Origin: Kappaphycus alvarezii | Taxonomy: Eukaryota > Rhodophyta > Florideophyceae > Gigartinales > Solieriaceae | DNA: 64,000 nucleotides | Direction: 5' to 3' | Assembly: GCA_002205965.3 (NCBI GenBank) | Contig: NADL03000492.1 | Coordinates: forward strand, 1,240,001-1,304,000 | Part shown: positions 1-10,128 of the stretch, piece after piece | Position numbering within the stretch: the stretch's first letter is position 1 | Layout: each line of letters opens with the position of its first letter | The notes under the pieces: model-generated | Seen by the model: only the letters and a program-made list of their open reading frames with translations | What the model was told of the DNA's origin: nothing | The model's database searches: none | Program-made: the position numbers and the translations under genes

Positions 1-351
1 CTGTCGGACCATTCAAGGTCAACGTCGGTCGCGCCTGTTTAACGGCATTCAAAGGTTAGCCAGGACAAGGAGAGAAAGGAGGCCAGAAAGAAGAAGAAGG
101 TAGCGAGCCACCACTGCAAGGTGTACAACTTCCGACCGCCGCGTAAAGACCAGTTTGAGGCCCACAAAGCCGGGCCCAAGCACCTCAACGCTGTGATTCG
201 TCACACCAACCCCTCCACTCCCTCTGTCTGGACCAACCGCCTCTAGTGTGAGTGTGGCACTCGTGTAAGCTCGGAAGTCGATCTGCGCTTACACCTTTCC
301 AGCCGAAAACACCGGAGGAACCTGGCGTACGGGAACAACGAGAAGTCCTGA
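1..351 (+). pseudogene. C2H2 zinc-finger protein, 3' part, with an in-frame stop
   Basis: The frame beginning at base 1 is open into the window and ends at TGA 349-351. It encodes a Lys/Arg-rich stretch, then a degenerate finger (HHCKVYNF...FEAHKAGPKH, second Cys replaced by Tyr). A second finger-like motif follows (CECGTRV...DLRLHLSSRKH), which has the Cys-x-Cys and His-x5-His spacing of U1-type C2H2 fingers. TAG at 244-246 interrupts the frame between the two fingers although the similarity runs straight through it; a CAG-to-TAG change would explain it. Such fingers bind nucleic acid, but the target cannot be told. The 5' end lies outside the window. It may be a dead gene, or part of a repeat family. 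Confidence 0.5.
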
Positions 352-3164
352 ATCTCATCTCTGCTTTGAATTGAGTACAGACCCTGAACATTGTACTAGC
401 GTAGAAATGCCGAACCCATTGAATTATTTAGAGGAAAAAAGGGAAAAGAGAAAAGAGAAAAAAACCCAAAAAACACTTTTAGAGCATACCAAAACCTATC
501 CCTTCAGCAGCGTGCAAAATTTGGTACTATTAGATATGTTCAATTAGAGGTAGAAACAATATCGTCCATAAACCATCTCCTCGTTTCTGTAGTCGCGCCC
601 CAATGCGTTCTCGCAGATCAAGTGGCACTGTCTGTCAATTCCCCTTGCTTGTTGACTGGGCTAACAGCCACTGTCGATGAACAGTCCTTCTAGGCTAGCA
701 AAGGCCACGGTAGAGTACAATCTGTCGTGAGGCAAGGTCCTCGGCAGTAGCGAATAAATTGCTGTAGAGTAATATAGTGCAGGAATGGTGTTGTTAAGTA
801 GTGCTGGGCGGAGCACCTGAGCGCGCGAAGATGACTGATTGGTTGGTTTACTTCTTACTTCTCATTCTCCAACCACCTCCGCGCCTTTACACCAGATTGC
901 TCCTCAAGTGTGGACGGACGAGTGGGAGTGGGGGCTCGACGCCGCAGTCAGTTCGATCTTAAACATTGATAATAATTGGGCCACTTTCAGGGGGAAATAC
1001 CGCTAAAAATAAAGAAAAATTGAGTAGCACAACACGATGGCGGTGGAACAAAAGTGTACAGTATTGTAGTACTGTATAAATCGACAGCCACTTTTTATTT
1101 CGCAGACGAGGGAAATTTTTTGGTTATTTAAATGTATGGAAGATGTGGTCGGCTGTATCCATCCAGTGGAAGTGTGTTGCCCAGGGACAAGTCGTCACTG
1201 GGTAACACTAAATAGCTTTCGTTACAGGGCCGGCTCAATGCCAGCGACAAAGGACGCCGCTTTAGCCATGGGCTGCGGCAGCGTGCCTTCGGGTTATTAT
1301 TACATTATCTTTTTATTTGGAAGCGAGCTCAGAAACTTGTCCTGTGGATCCTGCCACGTGATTTGAATACACCTTTACAAAACATCACGACATCCCAGAG
1401 ATGTCAGGGAACAGCTGACCACATTTTTCATGGATTAAAAACACCCCAAATTTACCCCCACCCAGAATTCTCCAATTTCACAGCCCTCACAACAAGCGAA
1501 CCTCTCCACTCATTCGCGATGGTCAGATTATGAAATTCCTTCATTTTATAGCAGGGTGTGCCAAACCCTTACAAAAGGGACGGATTGAAAGTTTCTAGGC
1601 TTACGGTTGATCTCTCGCGGTCGGACCTGAGAGAGGTGGCGTCGCCACTGGTCGCAGATCTGACAAGGTCAACTCCTGCACAGTTATCGGGCTTTTAAAA
1701 GTTCGCAAAGCGGATTGGAGGGAGTATTTGGGGGTGTTTCTATGCAATCTGACTACCCTAGCTGGGAGGAACGAATTGAGCATTTGCCGTTTTTTCGCAC
1801 TGGAGAACAGTTACATACAGTACAGTACAGTATAGCATCATGGACCACAGAGATATTGTTTGCATTTGTCATAAGGTATGTGTACCTCTGGTCCTTTCAA
1901 CTGTCTGTACCAGCATCACGTTCCTTTGTTACACTTTGGTAGAGGACAGTCTGGCTATGTGGCGAAAGGATGACTGCCTTCTCACAATCGAAAAAATATT
2001 GTATGATATAAAGTGGTAAGGGGTTTGATTTAATTGGATCGACACAGCGGTTCAAACTTAGGGGCGCAGGTTGTTTACTGGAATTGATAAGCTGTTTCAA
2101 CCTAGGTGAACAACTGCCAGCCTGGATTCTGATTTTTTCTGTGACAACTAATGGTGGGGCAATTGATTTTGAGATCTAATAGTCACGATTCAGTTGTCGA
2201 GACCTGTTAGAAAGAAGAAAAAGATTCTGACAACTTTCCCAATGAACGGTGTTTGTATCAAACCAGGCCACGTAAAGACCCCACTTGGAGACATACAGAC
2301 CATGATGATGTGGCAAATTTTATGCATTTCAAATCCAAAAAACCCAACGGTAGCACTGTACTTTACAGTTTTGTTCAGCAGCGGGGTACACAGTTTAGGG
2401 CAAAGACCCGTCGGGTCCAAAAATTGGGGGAACAAGGGGGGTTCATTTAATGTAACAGATACTGTAAGCTGGCTGGCTGAATCGCAGTCAACTTGCGCTG
2501 CACCCGACTCGTACAAATGCATGAATTCAACGCCAGGCGGTTCCGTCATCACTCGCCCGGATTCCGCACTACTTTAACCCAGACCTACGGTACACCGCCA
2601 ATGGTTTCAATCCCATATCACGTTTATACAAGTCTCCAATCTTATTAAACCAAACGATATCGTAACTAACTTGGTTTCTACTTGCCGCCTTGCGACGTTT
2701 GCACACTGCGGAAAGCGTAAAACGCATGCGTCGGGGCTCCTGTTAAAGGTCTTGTGATATCGACAACAACTCTACTCAATAGCCAAGTTTGTTGCTTTAA
2801 TCGAATCCCTACTTTCGCGTTGATGTAACTTTAACGCGCCGCTTTCCCAGTTTCTGCCGGACACCTGGGCAGCCACTCTCTCCACATGTCCTCTTAATCC
2901 TTCAAAAAAGTACGCATTACGTCTCACTGCTTTACCCCACCATCCCGTACAACATTGTATCCTTCCACGTGAACTCCTCAAGCAACAAGTCCACATACTG
3001 TCACCTCGACCCTACACACCACCAACTCACGTGCCGCAACTTTCCTGCCTCGTGAACCAATTCCCAAGACAGCCTCACAGGCATCCGAACGCGTTCCAAT
3101 CGGTCAACCGCCCTCCCCTCGATAAGCTCGTAAGCAGAAAGCGCTCAGATCAACTCGCTTCGCT
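352..3164. other. Intergenic, no supportable gene
   Basis: Reading frames here are short and overlap on both strands, for example 2190-2577 where two antisense frames cover the same bases. None shows a domain. A short (TACAG)n microsatellite lies at about 1812-1836. A 57-bp segment at 1191-1247 recurs at 44540-44596 (see findings). Confidence 0.6.
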
Positions 3165-4637
3165 CTACTCACTGTTTGTACCATGTCGGAACGTCTTTGA
3201 CGCAAAGAAAGGTTCTCTCCGCACTTGCTGCCTGGCCATCAGTTCCTGCTGTTGTCGCAGATCTTGTTCATCCAAGTAAAATTCCACAATGTCGCGACTA
3301 CTCTCCGCCTCACTTCGCCTCCGATGATTACGTTCACGTCTGTCCTCTTCCTCCTCCAGCTGGCGGCGGTGCCTCCTCTCGTGCCAACTTTCATGCCTCG
3401 TTCCGCGCTGGCTTCCACTCCTGCTCCTACGCCTGCTCGCACTCCTGCCACGCCTGCTCGCACTCCTGCCACGCCTGCTCGCACTCCTACTACTTCCGCG
3501 TCGACTTCCTCGGCGACGCCGCCTACTCTCGCGATATTCACCTTCACTCGACGAGCTAGATGTGTAGTACAGCTCACTATCTGACTCACTGCTATAGTCC
3601 GAAACTTCATCTTCTTGTGGCCCCTGATCCGTTCGGAGACTGGGCATGCTTCTGCTGCGACTGATCCCCGGTCCACGCATCCAGTAATCGTGGCGGCCGA
3701 AATCATGTCGCGCCAAATCAATCCCGACTTCGTCATCCAGCGCATCGTCGTCAATAACATCCTCGTACAACTCGTCCTCATCGCTCTCACTACTGCTCTC
3801 CGATTGCGATGCCCTCCGAGAATTATACCGAGACCGTTCCCTCTTACTCTTGAACCGTCGCCCATGATCTGTATAGTACGATTCCTCTCTGCGGCTAGAG
3901 CCGACATGGCGATGAACCTTGCGAGGGCTCTTGAGATACGGTTCGCGATATCCGCGATGGAACATGGGTTTACCGTGTGCCTTCTTCTCATGCTCATTCA
4001 ACTCCGCTTGACCAAATATCGTAAACGGCGATTCACAATCCTTACGGCGACTTTTCTTCCGATGACGACGACGTTTGTCTTTTGTCTTGGACGTGGCGTT
4101 TTTCTTGGCGCGATCATTGTCAGCATCACAAGGTTCACAAGTGGCGTAAAGAGAAGCTGCGTGGCGAGCGAGGCGAGTTGCAAGGCGCATGTTGTGGTCG
4201 GCATCCCGCTCCATGACGCGGACGGTAACACCTACGCCGCGATCCATGAATCCACTGCGGATCTTCCAAATTTGCTTCCACATCTTGCGATGCTTGACGG
4301 AGCGGCCATTCTCGTTGCGCCATTTGTTGGCTTTCCATGATCGAAGCTGGTTCTCGCAGGCCTCAACAATGTAACTGGCATCTATGTGAATAACAGCGTC
4401 TCGAGCTCGGATACCATGAATGAGCTCTAGAGCGGATTGGAAAGCTGCAAGTTGTGCTTTATCCAGGGTCTGGACTGATCCTGGAAGCGGCTCTGAAATT
4501 CGGATGGAATGGAGCGGGCAATATACGCCGTAGCCGCCAAACTCACCATATTCGTGGGTGTGAATGGAACCACTCGCATAGATGTGAAGATCTGTTGAGG
4601 GGACATTTCGAGAGTTAGAACGAGAATGACGAGGCAT
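3165..4637 (-). CDS. RNase H-fold protein with degenerate active site and Arg/Ser-rich tail
   Basis: The open frame runs 4964 to 3165. I prefer the Met at 4637 (MPRHSRSN), giving 490 residues, because RNase H similarity starts just after it; the first 109 codons look non-coding. The RNase H fold is recognisable: a first strand (LHIYASGS), a glycine-rich turn (GEFGGYGVYC), a helix (LDKAQLAAFQSALELI), a strand plus helix (VIHIDASYIVEAC) and a last helix (NMRLATRLARHAA). The usual catalytic DGS, AEL and AD-x-LA positions read ASGS, AQL and AT-x-LA, so cleavage is doubtful. Next come a basic stretch and a finger-like motif lacking one Cys (CESPFTIFGQAELNEHEKKAH). The last third is acidic and then RS-rich, with a 7-residue unit (SASRRGR) repeated in tandem. 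Known RNase H1 enzymes cut RNA in RNA-DNA hybrids. Here I infer a nucleic-acid-binding, possibly RNA-associated nuclear protein. Confidence 0.7.
   Translation of the reverse strand: MPRHSRSNSRNVPSTDLHIYASGSIHTHEYGEFGGYGVYCPLHSIRISEPLPGSVQTLDKAQLAAFQSALELIHGIRARDAVIHIDASYIVEACENQLRSWKANKWRNENGRSVKHRKMWKQIWKIRSGFMDRGVGVTVRVMERDADHNMRLATRLARHAASLYATCEPCDADNDRAKKNATSKTKDKRRRHRKKSRRKDCESPFTIFGQAELNEHEKKAHGKPMFHRGYREPYLKSPRKVHRHVGSSRREESYYTDHGRRFKSKRERSRYNSRRASQSESSSESDEDELYEDVIDDDALDDEVGIDLARHDFGRHDYWMRGPGISRSRSMPSLRTDQGPQEDEVSDYSSESDSELYYTSSSSSEGEYRESRRRRRGSRRGSSRSASRRGRSASRRGRSASRRRSRSGSQRGTRHESWHERRHRRQLEEEEDRRERNHRRRSEAESSRDIVEFYLDEQDLRQQQELMARQQVRREPFFASKTFRHGTNSE
3431..3490. repeat. 21-bp tandem repeat inside the RS tail
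   Basis: Two exact 21-bp units starting gcctgctcgcac (3431-3451 and 3452-3472), and a partial third from 3473, encode the repeated SASRRGR heptapeptide on the minus strand. Copy number could vary between strains. Confidence 0.85.
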
Positions 4638-4964
4638 GGGGGTAAGCGCTGGAATGCTGCACTGACATCTGTATGGCGGAGGGGATTGGAAGGAGGGGAC
4701 AATGAAATGGACTTTAAGGATTGGTGCAGACGAGGGTGGGTACGGGGAGGGATCGGGGATAGAACAGCGATCGAGGGGCAGGCTAAATTCTGCGACTCTA
4801 TGACTCGAATGTCTTGCGCAGAGAGTGCATATCAGTACTGAAATGCGATTGGACGCGTCCATTGGCTTGCACAGTGCAATACAGTAGAAATAGTACACTA
4901 CGGTTGACCGAAATATTTTAATCCGGTGAAGGAGTGGAAAAATTAAGGGGATTGATCTGTTCAA

Positions 4965-6119
4965 GAGGCGTGGTACAGTACGGTACAGTTCTTTATAAGG
5001 GAGATCTCTGCTTTACCGCGGTATGATGACTGTAGGTTTACCGTCTACAGTATTGCGGACGCCAACGGGGCTAAAAATAATTACTTTAGAAAAAATTTAA
5101 TAGATAGGACAGTTCTCTTCGATATTCTGCTGTTGCGGTAACATTAGATTTTTTGTTACACAGTATGTGAAGACATATACCGTACTATACTGTACTGTAC
5201 TATACTGTACTGTACTGTACTGTACTGTACTGTTCTGTACTGTATATTGTGCTGTAAGAGAGGGTTGGTTCTCCGTTTACGACGGCATGCCAGCCAAGGA
5301 TTGCAATTATCAACGAATCGATCGCTGGCAACAGTTCGAGAACAGAATTCCGTAAAGCACATTAGAAATTACCGCACAAGCTGCTAGTGCTGCAGCAAGC
5401 ACTAAGGGGAATGTACAGTACAGTACAGTACGTGTCTGTATCCAGTGTGCCCAGGATTCAGAAATATCTGGGTTGGCCTTGTCATGCATGTCATTTCTTT
5501 CATCAATCAACCGAACATGATGCTTGACTTTACCACAGACAAATGCAGGTGTGACATGCAAAGTCCTGAATACTGTACCCCACTGGAACAAACCTAAAAG
5601 AAATAGGTTTAAATAGGGTGGCTAAACTCTGCATGTTGTGGGGCGCCACATATTACAGACTCGGCACACGTGGACCAAATCGCATAAGCGCTGATCACAT
5701 ATGTAGAGTCTTTAAGATTTCCTCGCTAGTTGTAAGGTTTCCATACCCTCGACGGCTTTACAGGAAATTGATTTTAAGCGGCCCCAGCATAACACTCTAG
5801 CACGAGCTTGCGGGATGCACATGTGAGTTACAGACGTTGAAAAAATTGGAAAAACTAATCTTTTTATGTAATAAACGCAGATGTAAGCGTTTCAACAGAC
5901 CCATTTCGCTTTAGCCAAACTGCCCATATCTCAGAATTGGAGCAGGCTTTCCCTACGACGCGGAACTACAGATAGTAATGACGAGTTTAGAATACGACCA
6001 TCAAAACAGACTGTAAGAGGGCCACATTATAGAAACGGTATGACTTTAAAGAACGGCGGAAAATTCCCGCGAAAAATATAAAACCGAAACGCCCTTCCCA
6101 TTTTGAACATCAAAATGTT
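4965..6119. other. Intergenic with microsatellites
   Basis: No gene is seen. The stretch holds the longest (TGTAC)n array of the window at 5181-5244 and a smaller one in the opposite phase at 5411-5432. Short frames here are microsatellite artefacts or lack any domain. Confidence 0.6.
5181..5244. repeat. (TGTAC)n pentanucleotide microsatellite
   Basis: An imperfect run of TGTAC units with occasional TATAC and TGTTC variants. Each unit contains the palindrome GTAC, so the array can fold on itself. Shorter arrays of the same unit or its complement recur at 1812, 5411, 33190 and 52801. Confidence 0.9.
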
Positions 6120-7900
6120 TTTCTGAATAAAAACGATGTCGCAAGTGCTTGCGCACGATAAAGCCTCAAAGCCGTTCCATCTCGCGTAAAAGACAGCCTT
6201 CGATGCAAGACCAAAAGGCAGTTCTCGCAGTGTTCAACTTTTTAGTTGCAGATAATGACAATCACAGTTTTGGCAACCAAACGAAAGACAAAACTCGCTA
6301 TATCAGCCCTAAAACAAGCAAAACGCGATATTGGTGCCGGACTAGCCATCAGTGATGCACAACCTAGACATCAACTAAACCAGGGCCCAAAGTCTTCCCC
6401 TTCGTCTCTTCACAGATGGCTCAAATAAAGGCCCCGTAATTAAGAAATGAAAGAGCGGATACTACTTTCACACGAATCACCTCAAAATTACAGCCCTCAC
6501 CAACGAAGAGGAGCAGATTTTGGTACAGAAGGTTCTGGCATTACTCAAAGAGAAATCTTTCGTCGATCCTCCAGAAGTTGCCTCCTTGGCCCGCCAATAT
6601 AATGCATCCATTCTAAAAAAAACATGCAGAGAAAAGCATTGCTAAATTGCACCTTTTCACGTACATGGGTTTCAGCATTCATTAATCGAAACAGAAGTCA
6701 GCTTGCACGTCCGGAACCGCGCCTCGTGGAGGACATGAGGAATGTTTCATTCAACCGCTGCACAATTACTTCTTTTTTTGCTCAGGTGAAAACATTCACT
6801 CTCAATATGGTATCATGAGCGCAGCGCAAGTTTTTCATTTAGATGAGACGGGATTCTCACCAGGCCGTGACCTGCAGGGAAAGGCACCCCATAGAGTAAT
6901 TAATAGGGCTGGGAAACTGGTAGTTCTTCCTAGAATCGGTTTTCAGTACACTAACCGTATTTTATTTTTAATATGTGCTCGCGCGGATGAGCAGTCTGTT
7001 CTTCCTTCAGTAGTGTTCAAGGGTGATCGTGAGCCAAGGCTTTTAAACACTGCTCAATCCATCCCAGTGTCAAAGGCAATATGTGAAGGGTGGGGCGTTC
7101 ATTGGCGGAAAGACATAGCAACTGTTGACACCTTCATTTCTACAGACTGGGCAAAAAAGTTTATAAGGGAGGCTATACAAGGCGTCAATTCTTCCTTTTG
7201 GTTGGTTTTATTTTTCGATGGACTGAGGTCACATATTTCAAGCTCAGTAATTTCTAAGTTTAAAGAGAGTCAGATTTTGGTGATGGCACTCCCTGCGTAT
7301 ACTAGTGACCGACTGCAGCCATTGGACGTCTCTGCTTTTGGCCCTCTTATTGTGCATTCAAATGCATTAGTCGCTGCGGAAAGCAATCGTCTGAGAGAGC
7401 TGTGCTCAAAGGGAGAGAAGTTGGGAGGACTGTAACTGTTGTCTTGTCTTATGAAAGCTTATTATTGTGCAGTGACGGCGTTGAACGTTATATCAGAGTT
7501 TAAAATTTCTGGACTATGGCCTTTAAGTCTGTATTGTGTTGTGCTGGATGTAATTAGAGTAAGTGCTACATGCGACAAGTTAGCGTGCTTCGAAACTGTC
7601 AAATCTGAATTTCGGAGATTAAGTTTAGAGTATAAGAGGTTCAACCGGCCAGGACCCCTGCGGTGAGGTGGTTTTGTTGACACTACTTGTGGTTTGGAAC
7701 TGATAAGGGAGGATGTCCTACAATTTATGATTGAGATGGACGAGGAGAGGAAAGAGAAATGTGAAGAGAGGAGGCGCTTGGAGGATCTAAAGGCAGCAGA
7801 ACAAATGTTTTGAAAAGAGGAGAAGCCGTGGTTTATGGAATTAGTTCAACTGTTTAGGGCTCGAGATAGGGTAGATGGGCAAGGCGAACCTTTCATTTTC
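6120..7900 (+). pseudogene. pogo-like (Tc1/mariner superfamily) transposase, decayed
   Basis: A broken transposase on the plus strand. Its N-terminal half (about 6150-6800) is split over several frames but keeps helix-turn-helix/CENP-B-like pieces such as ALTNEEEQILVQKVLALL and FINRNRSQLARPEPRL. The catalytic core is continuous in 6815-7435 and retains three acidic motifs: HLDETGFSPG, FFDGLRSHIS and LPAYTSDRLQPLDVSAFGP, as in the DDE_1 family of pogo/jerky proteins. An in-frame TAA at 7433-7435 is followed directly by more of the same frame to 7666. A charged, coiled-coil-like tail (EMDEERKEKCEERRRLEDL) lies near 7733. I could not identify terminal inverted repeats, so the element limits are approximate. 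It cannot make a full enzyme as it stands. Confidence 0.75.
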
Positions 7901-9291
7901 CCCTGCTCCTTCAAGGAGAAAAGGATGGCAATTGGTAGGAAGCTTACAAGCCGGATGTGATTGGCCTGCAGTGATTTTGAAAATACATTGATCTCGAAGA
8001 CCGCACTTTGCTTACAAACAGTTCTTATTCTTGCGCACCCTAGTACTTTTGGTCCACCCTAATACTCAGTCATTGCTCTATAGCATTTACCGCCCAGAAA
8101 GGGCGGCCCCTCTCCATTTTGAACTAAGCTGTTACCGTCCCTACCCTGTCAATGAGAATTGATCGAAGCGGGTGAAGGCGGCGATCTTAAAGCCTTTGGA
8201 AAGGGGCTATGAAGGCATTAAAAATTCCTAGCATGCCGTCCGAAACCCATTCTCCCGCCCCAGAGTACTGATATCAATACAAGTGCGGCCTTTTTGAGTA
8301 TTAGTTTTTAGTATTACTCTGTTACTCTACCTATCGCCCTGGGAGCCTCATTTGTCGGGCCAAATTATATGTAACAATCATTATAGATTTTTCACAGAAT
8401 CCCGCAAGCGCGTGCATCAGTGATAGGTTCTTACGAAACCTTTCCGTCCCGGAATTAGAGCTACAACTACTCCTGATACTTACAGTAATATTCCCGATCT
8501 CAGCAAACAGTCGCCGCTTCCTAGGCAGCTCCGGCACACTGCGCGGATATCATTTATTCCGAGGACTGTTCCCCAAAATAAAATTCGAAGGGGGGGGACA
8601 GAATCAAGGAATAGTAGAAGCATCGACTAATTTCAGTCCGTTATTCCCAACTGCGATAGCACCTTGAGATAACGACTCGCGAGTAAGCAACCTTCCCAAC
8701 ACTCCTACCTCTCCACTGACTTAGAAATTAAGACTCATGATCGTACATTACTCCTTTGAGTTGCGTGAGAGGCATTTACTTATGGCAATCCGGATTTAAA
8801 GCTTGCTTTCTTACGTAATCATTCCCTGTTACATTAGCGGTTCAATGAAGCCCGATCCATCGACAACATGGCACCGAGGACTCGAGCTACTTATCCGAAA
8901 AGATTCTGAAGAAGATTAATACATGTTAATTTCAGTGTCCTTTCTCTAAGATGCTCCTGAATGATACAAAACCTACTCGGGAGTTCTTTTGTCCCCAATA
9001 AAGTGATTCTGACGGGAGCAATACTATGCTGTAATCTGAAGACGTCGTCTATTATCTGGAAGACCTCCTTCCTCCTTCGTAGTAACTTTTCGTACCCGAG
9101 TTCTTCAAGCAGGCTATGTTTAATTTGTGCACAATATTTGAAATCGCCGTTCTTTTCTCGTTCAAAGAGGTACCAGACGATTACGCCGCTTAAAGCTTAA
9201 TTGATCCGACTGAGCTTAATGAAAAACCTGTCTTTATGCACGTATGACTAGCAAACTTCCTTTATTGCGACCTTTGGTTTTGCTGCCAAGT
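7901..9291. other. No supportable gene
   Basis: Short frames only. The minus strand at about 8600-9200 has stretches with an integrase- or RT-like feel, but nothing I could align to a motif, so no element is called. Confidence 0.5.
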
Positions 9292-9826
9292 TGTGGGGTG
9301 TTAACCGCACACGAGCAGATCTGGTTAGAACTGTGGTTGAAGCTTTGGTTGAGGCTTGCTCGGTTAAGGCGGCCGCTCCAAACCGGGGTTTATATAGAAC
9401 TGTAGATAGCTATATACTGAAGGAAAATTCAGTCTGACGGTATGGAATTTAAAGGTTTTCCGCCAAAAAGGCCCTGACGGTATGGTCAGTAGCGCTTTCA
9501 GCATTGTAGTCGGCACGAGTGACATACTCTGACAAGATGTAAGAAATACATTGGTCCAGGTAGCATGGGATAGCAAGGCAACTTTTGATTGGTAAAGAAA
9601 TGATATAGTATCCCAGTGTGCAACTCGCCCGTAACTATTCCAAGTGTACTTATGGGTTCAAACGCTGTGTTCAGAACTGCAAGGAAAGTTTAATGACAGC
9701 AAAGTGCCTAGTAGCCCTGGTTTTAAGGTTACCAGTGGTTTGAATCTACATTATAGTAAATGCAGTGAATTCGTGCAAAGCTGTCAGGTCTGTGAAGCGA
9801 AATGTAACACATTTTGTACGCTTTTT
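9292..9826 (+). repeat. Probable solo LTR (same family as 22809-23355)
   Basis: This 535-bp segment matches, in the opposite orientation, the repeat nested at 22809-23355, with long stretches of high similarity across most of its length. It starts TGTGGGGTGTTAAC and has a TATATAG box about 100 bp in. The five bases before it (CAAGT, 9287-9291) recur at 9827-9831, as expected of a target-site duplication. The last 30 or so bases diverge from the other copy, so the right boundary is less certain than the left. Confidence 0.6.
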
Positions 9827-10128
9827 CAAGTAAATTCACTCTCTGCAGTCATCCCTGACCAAAACTGGTAACCTGAAAAATACAATCCCTACTGTTGCAG
9901 ATAAACAAGTTTCACTTGCGCTCCCGTACAGTGCCCAACCTTCCTGCAATTACTCCGACAACCATTTCCTGGGGAGGTTCGATTCGTACAGAGGACGAAA
10001 AAGAAGTTTTTGCCCCAAACATGCCTTCATAGGTACCCCATAATTTTTTTCAATATTTTAAATATTGCCACTTCGTCTGCGCTGTAACTTTTTCCTATAA
10101 AGAGCTCCTCCAATATCTATCAGGAATC
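9827..10128. other. Gap between solo LTR and copia remnant
   Basis: No frame of interest. It may contain decayed gag sequence of the copia element to the right, but nothing recognisable. Confidence 0.4.

Noticed and set aside
2190-2577. Pair of 120-127-residue frames on opposite strands
   Set aside because: They cover the same bases, show no motif, and nothing around them suggests a gene.
3176-4340. Long plus-strand frames over the RNase H-like gene (for example 3615-4340, 241 residues)
   Set aside because: They are antisense to the RS-rich and RNase H coding sequence, have no domain, and owe their length to the repetitive composition of the true gene.
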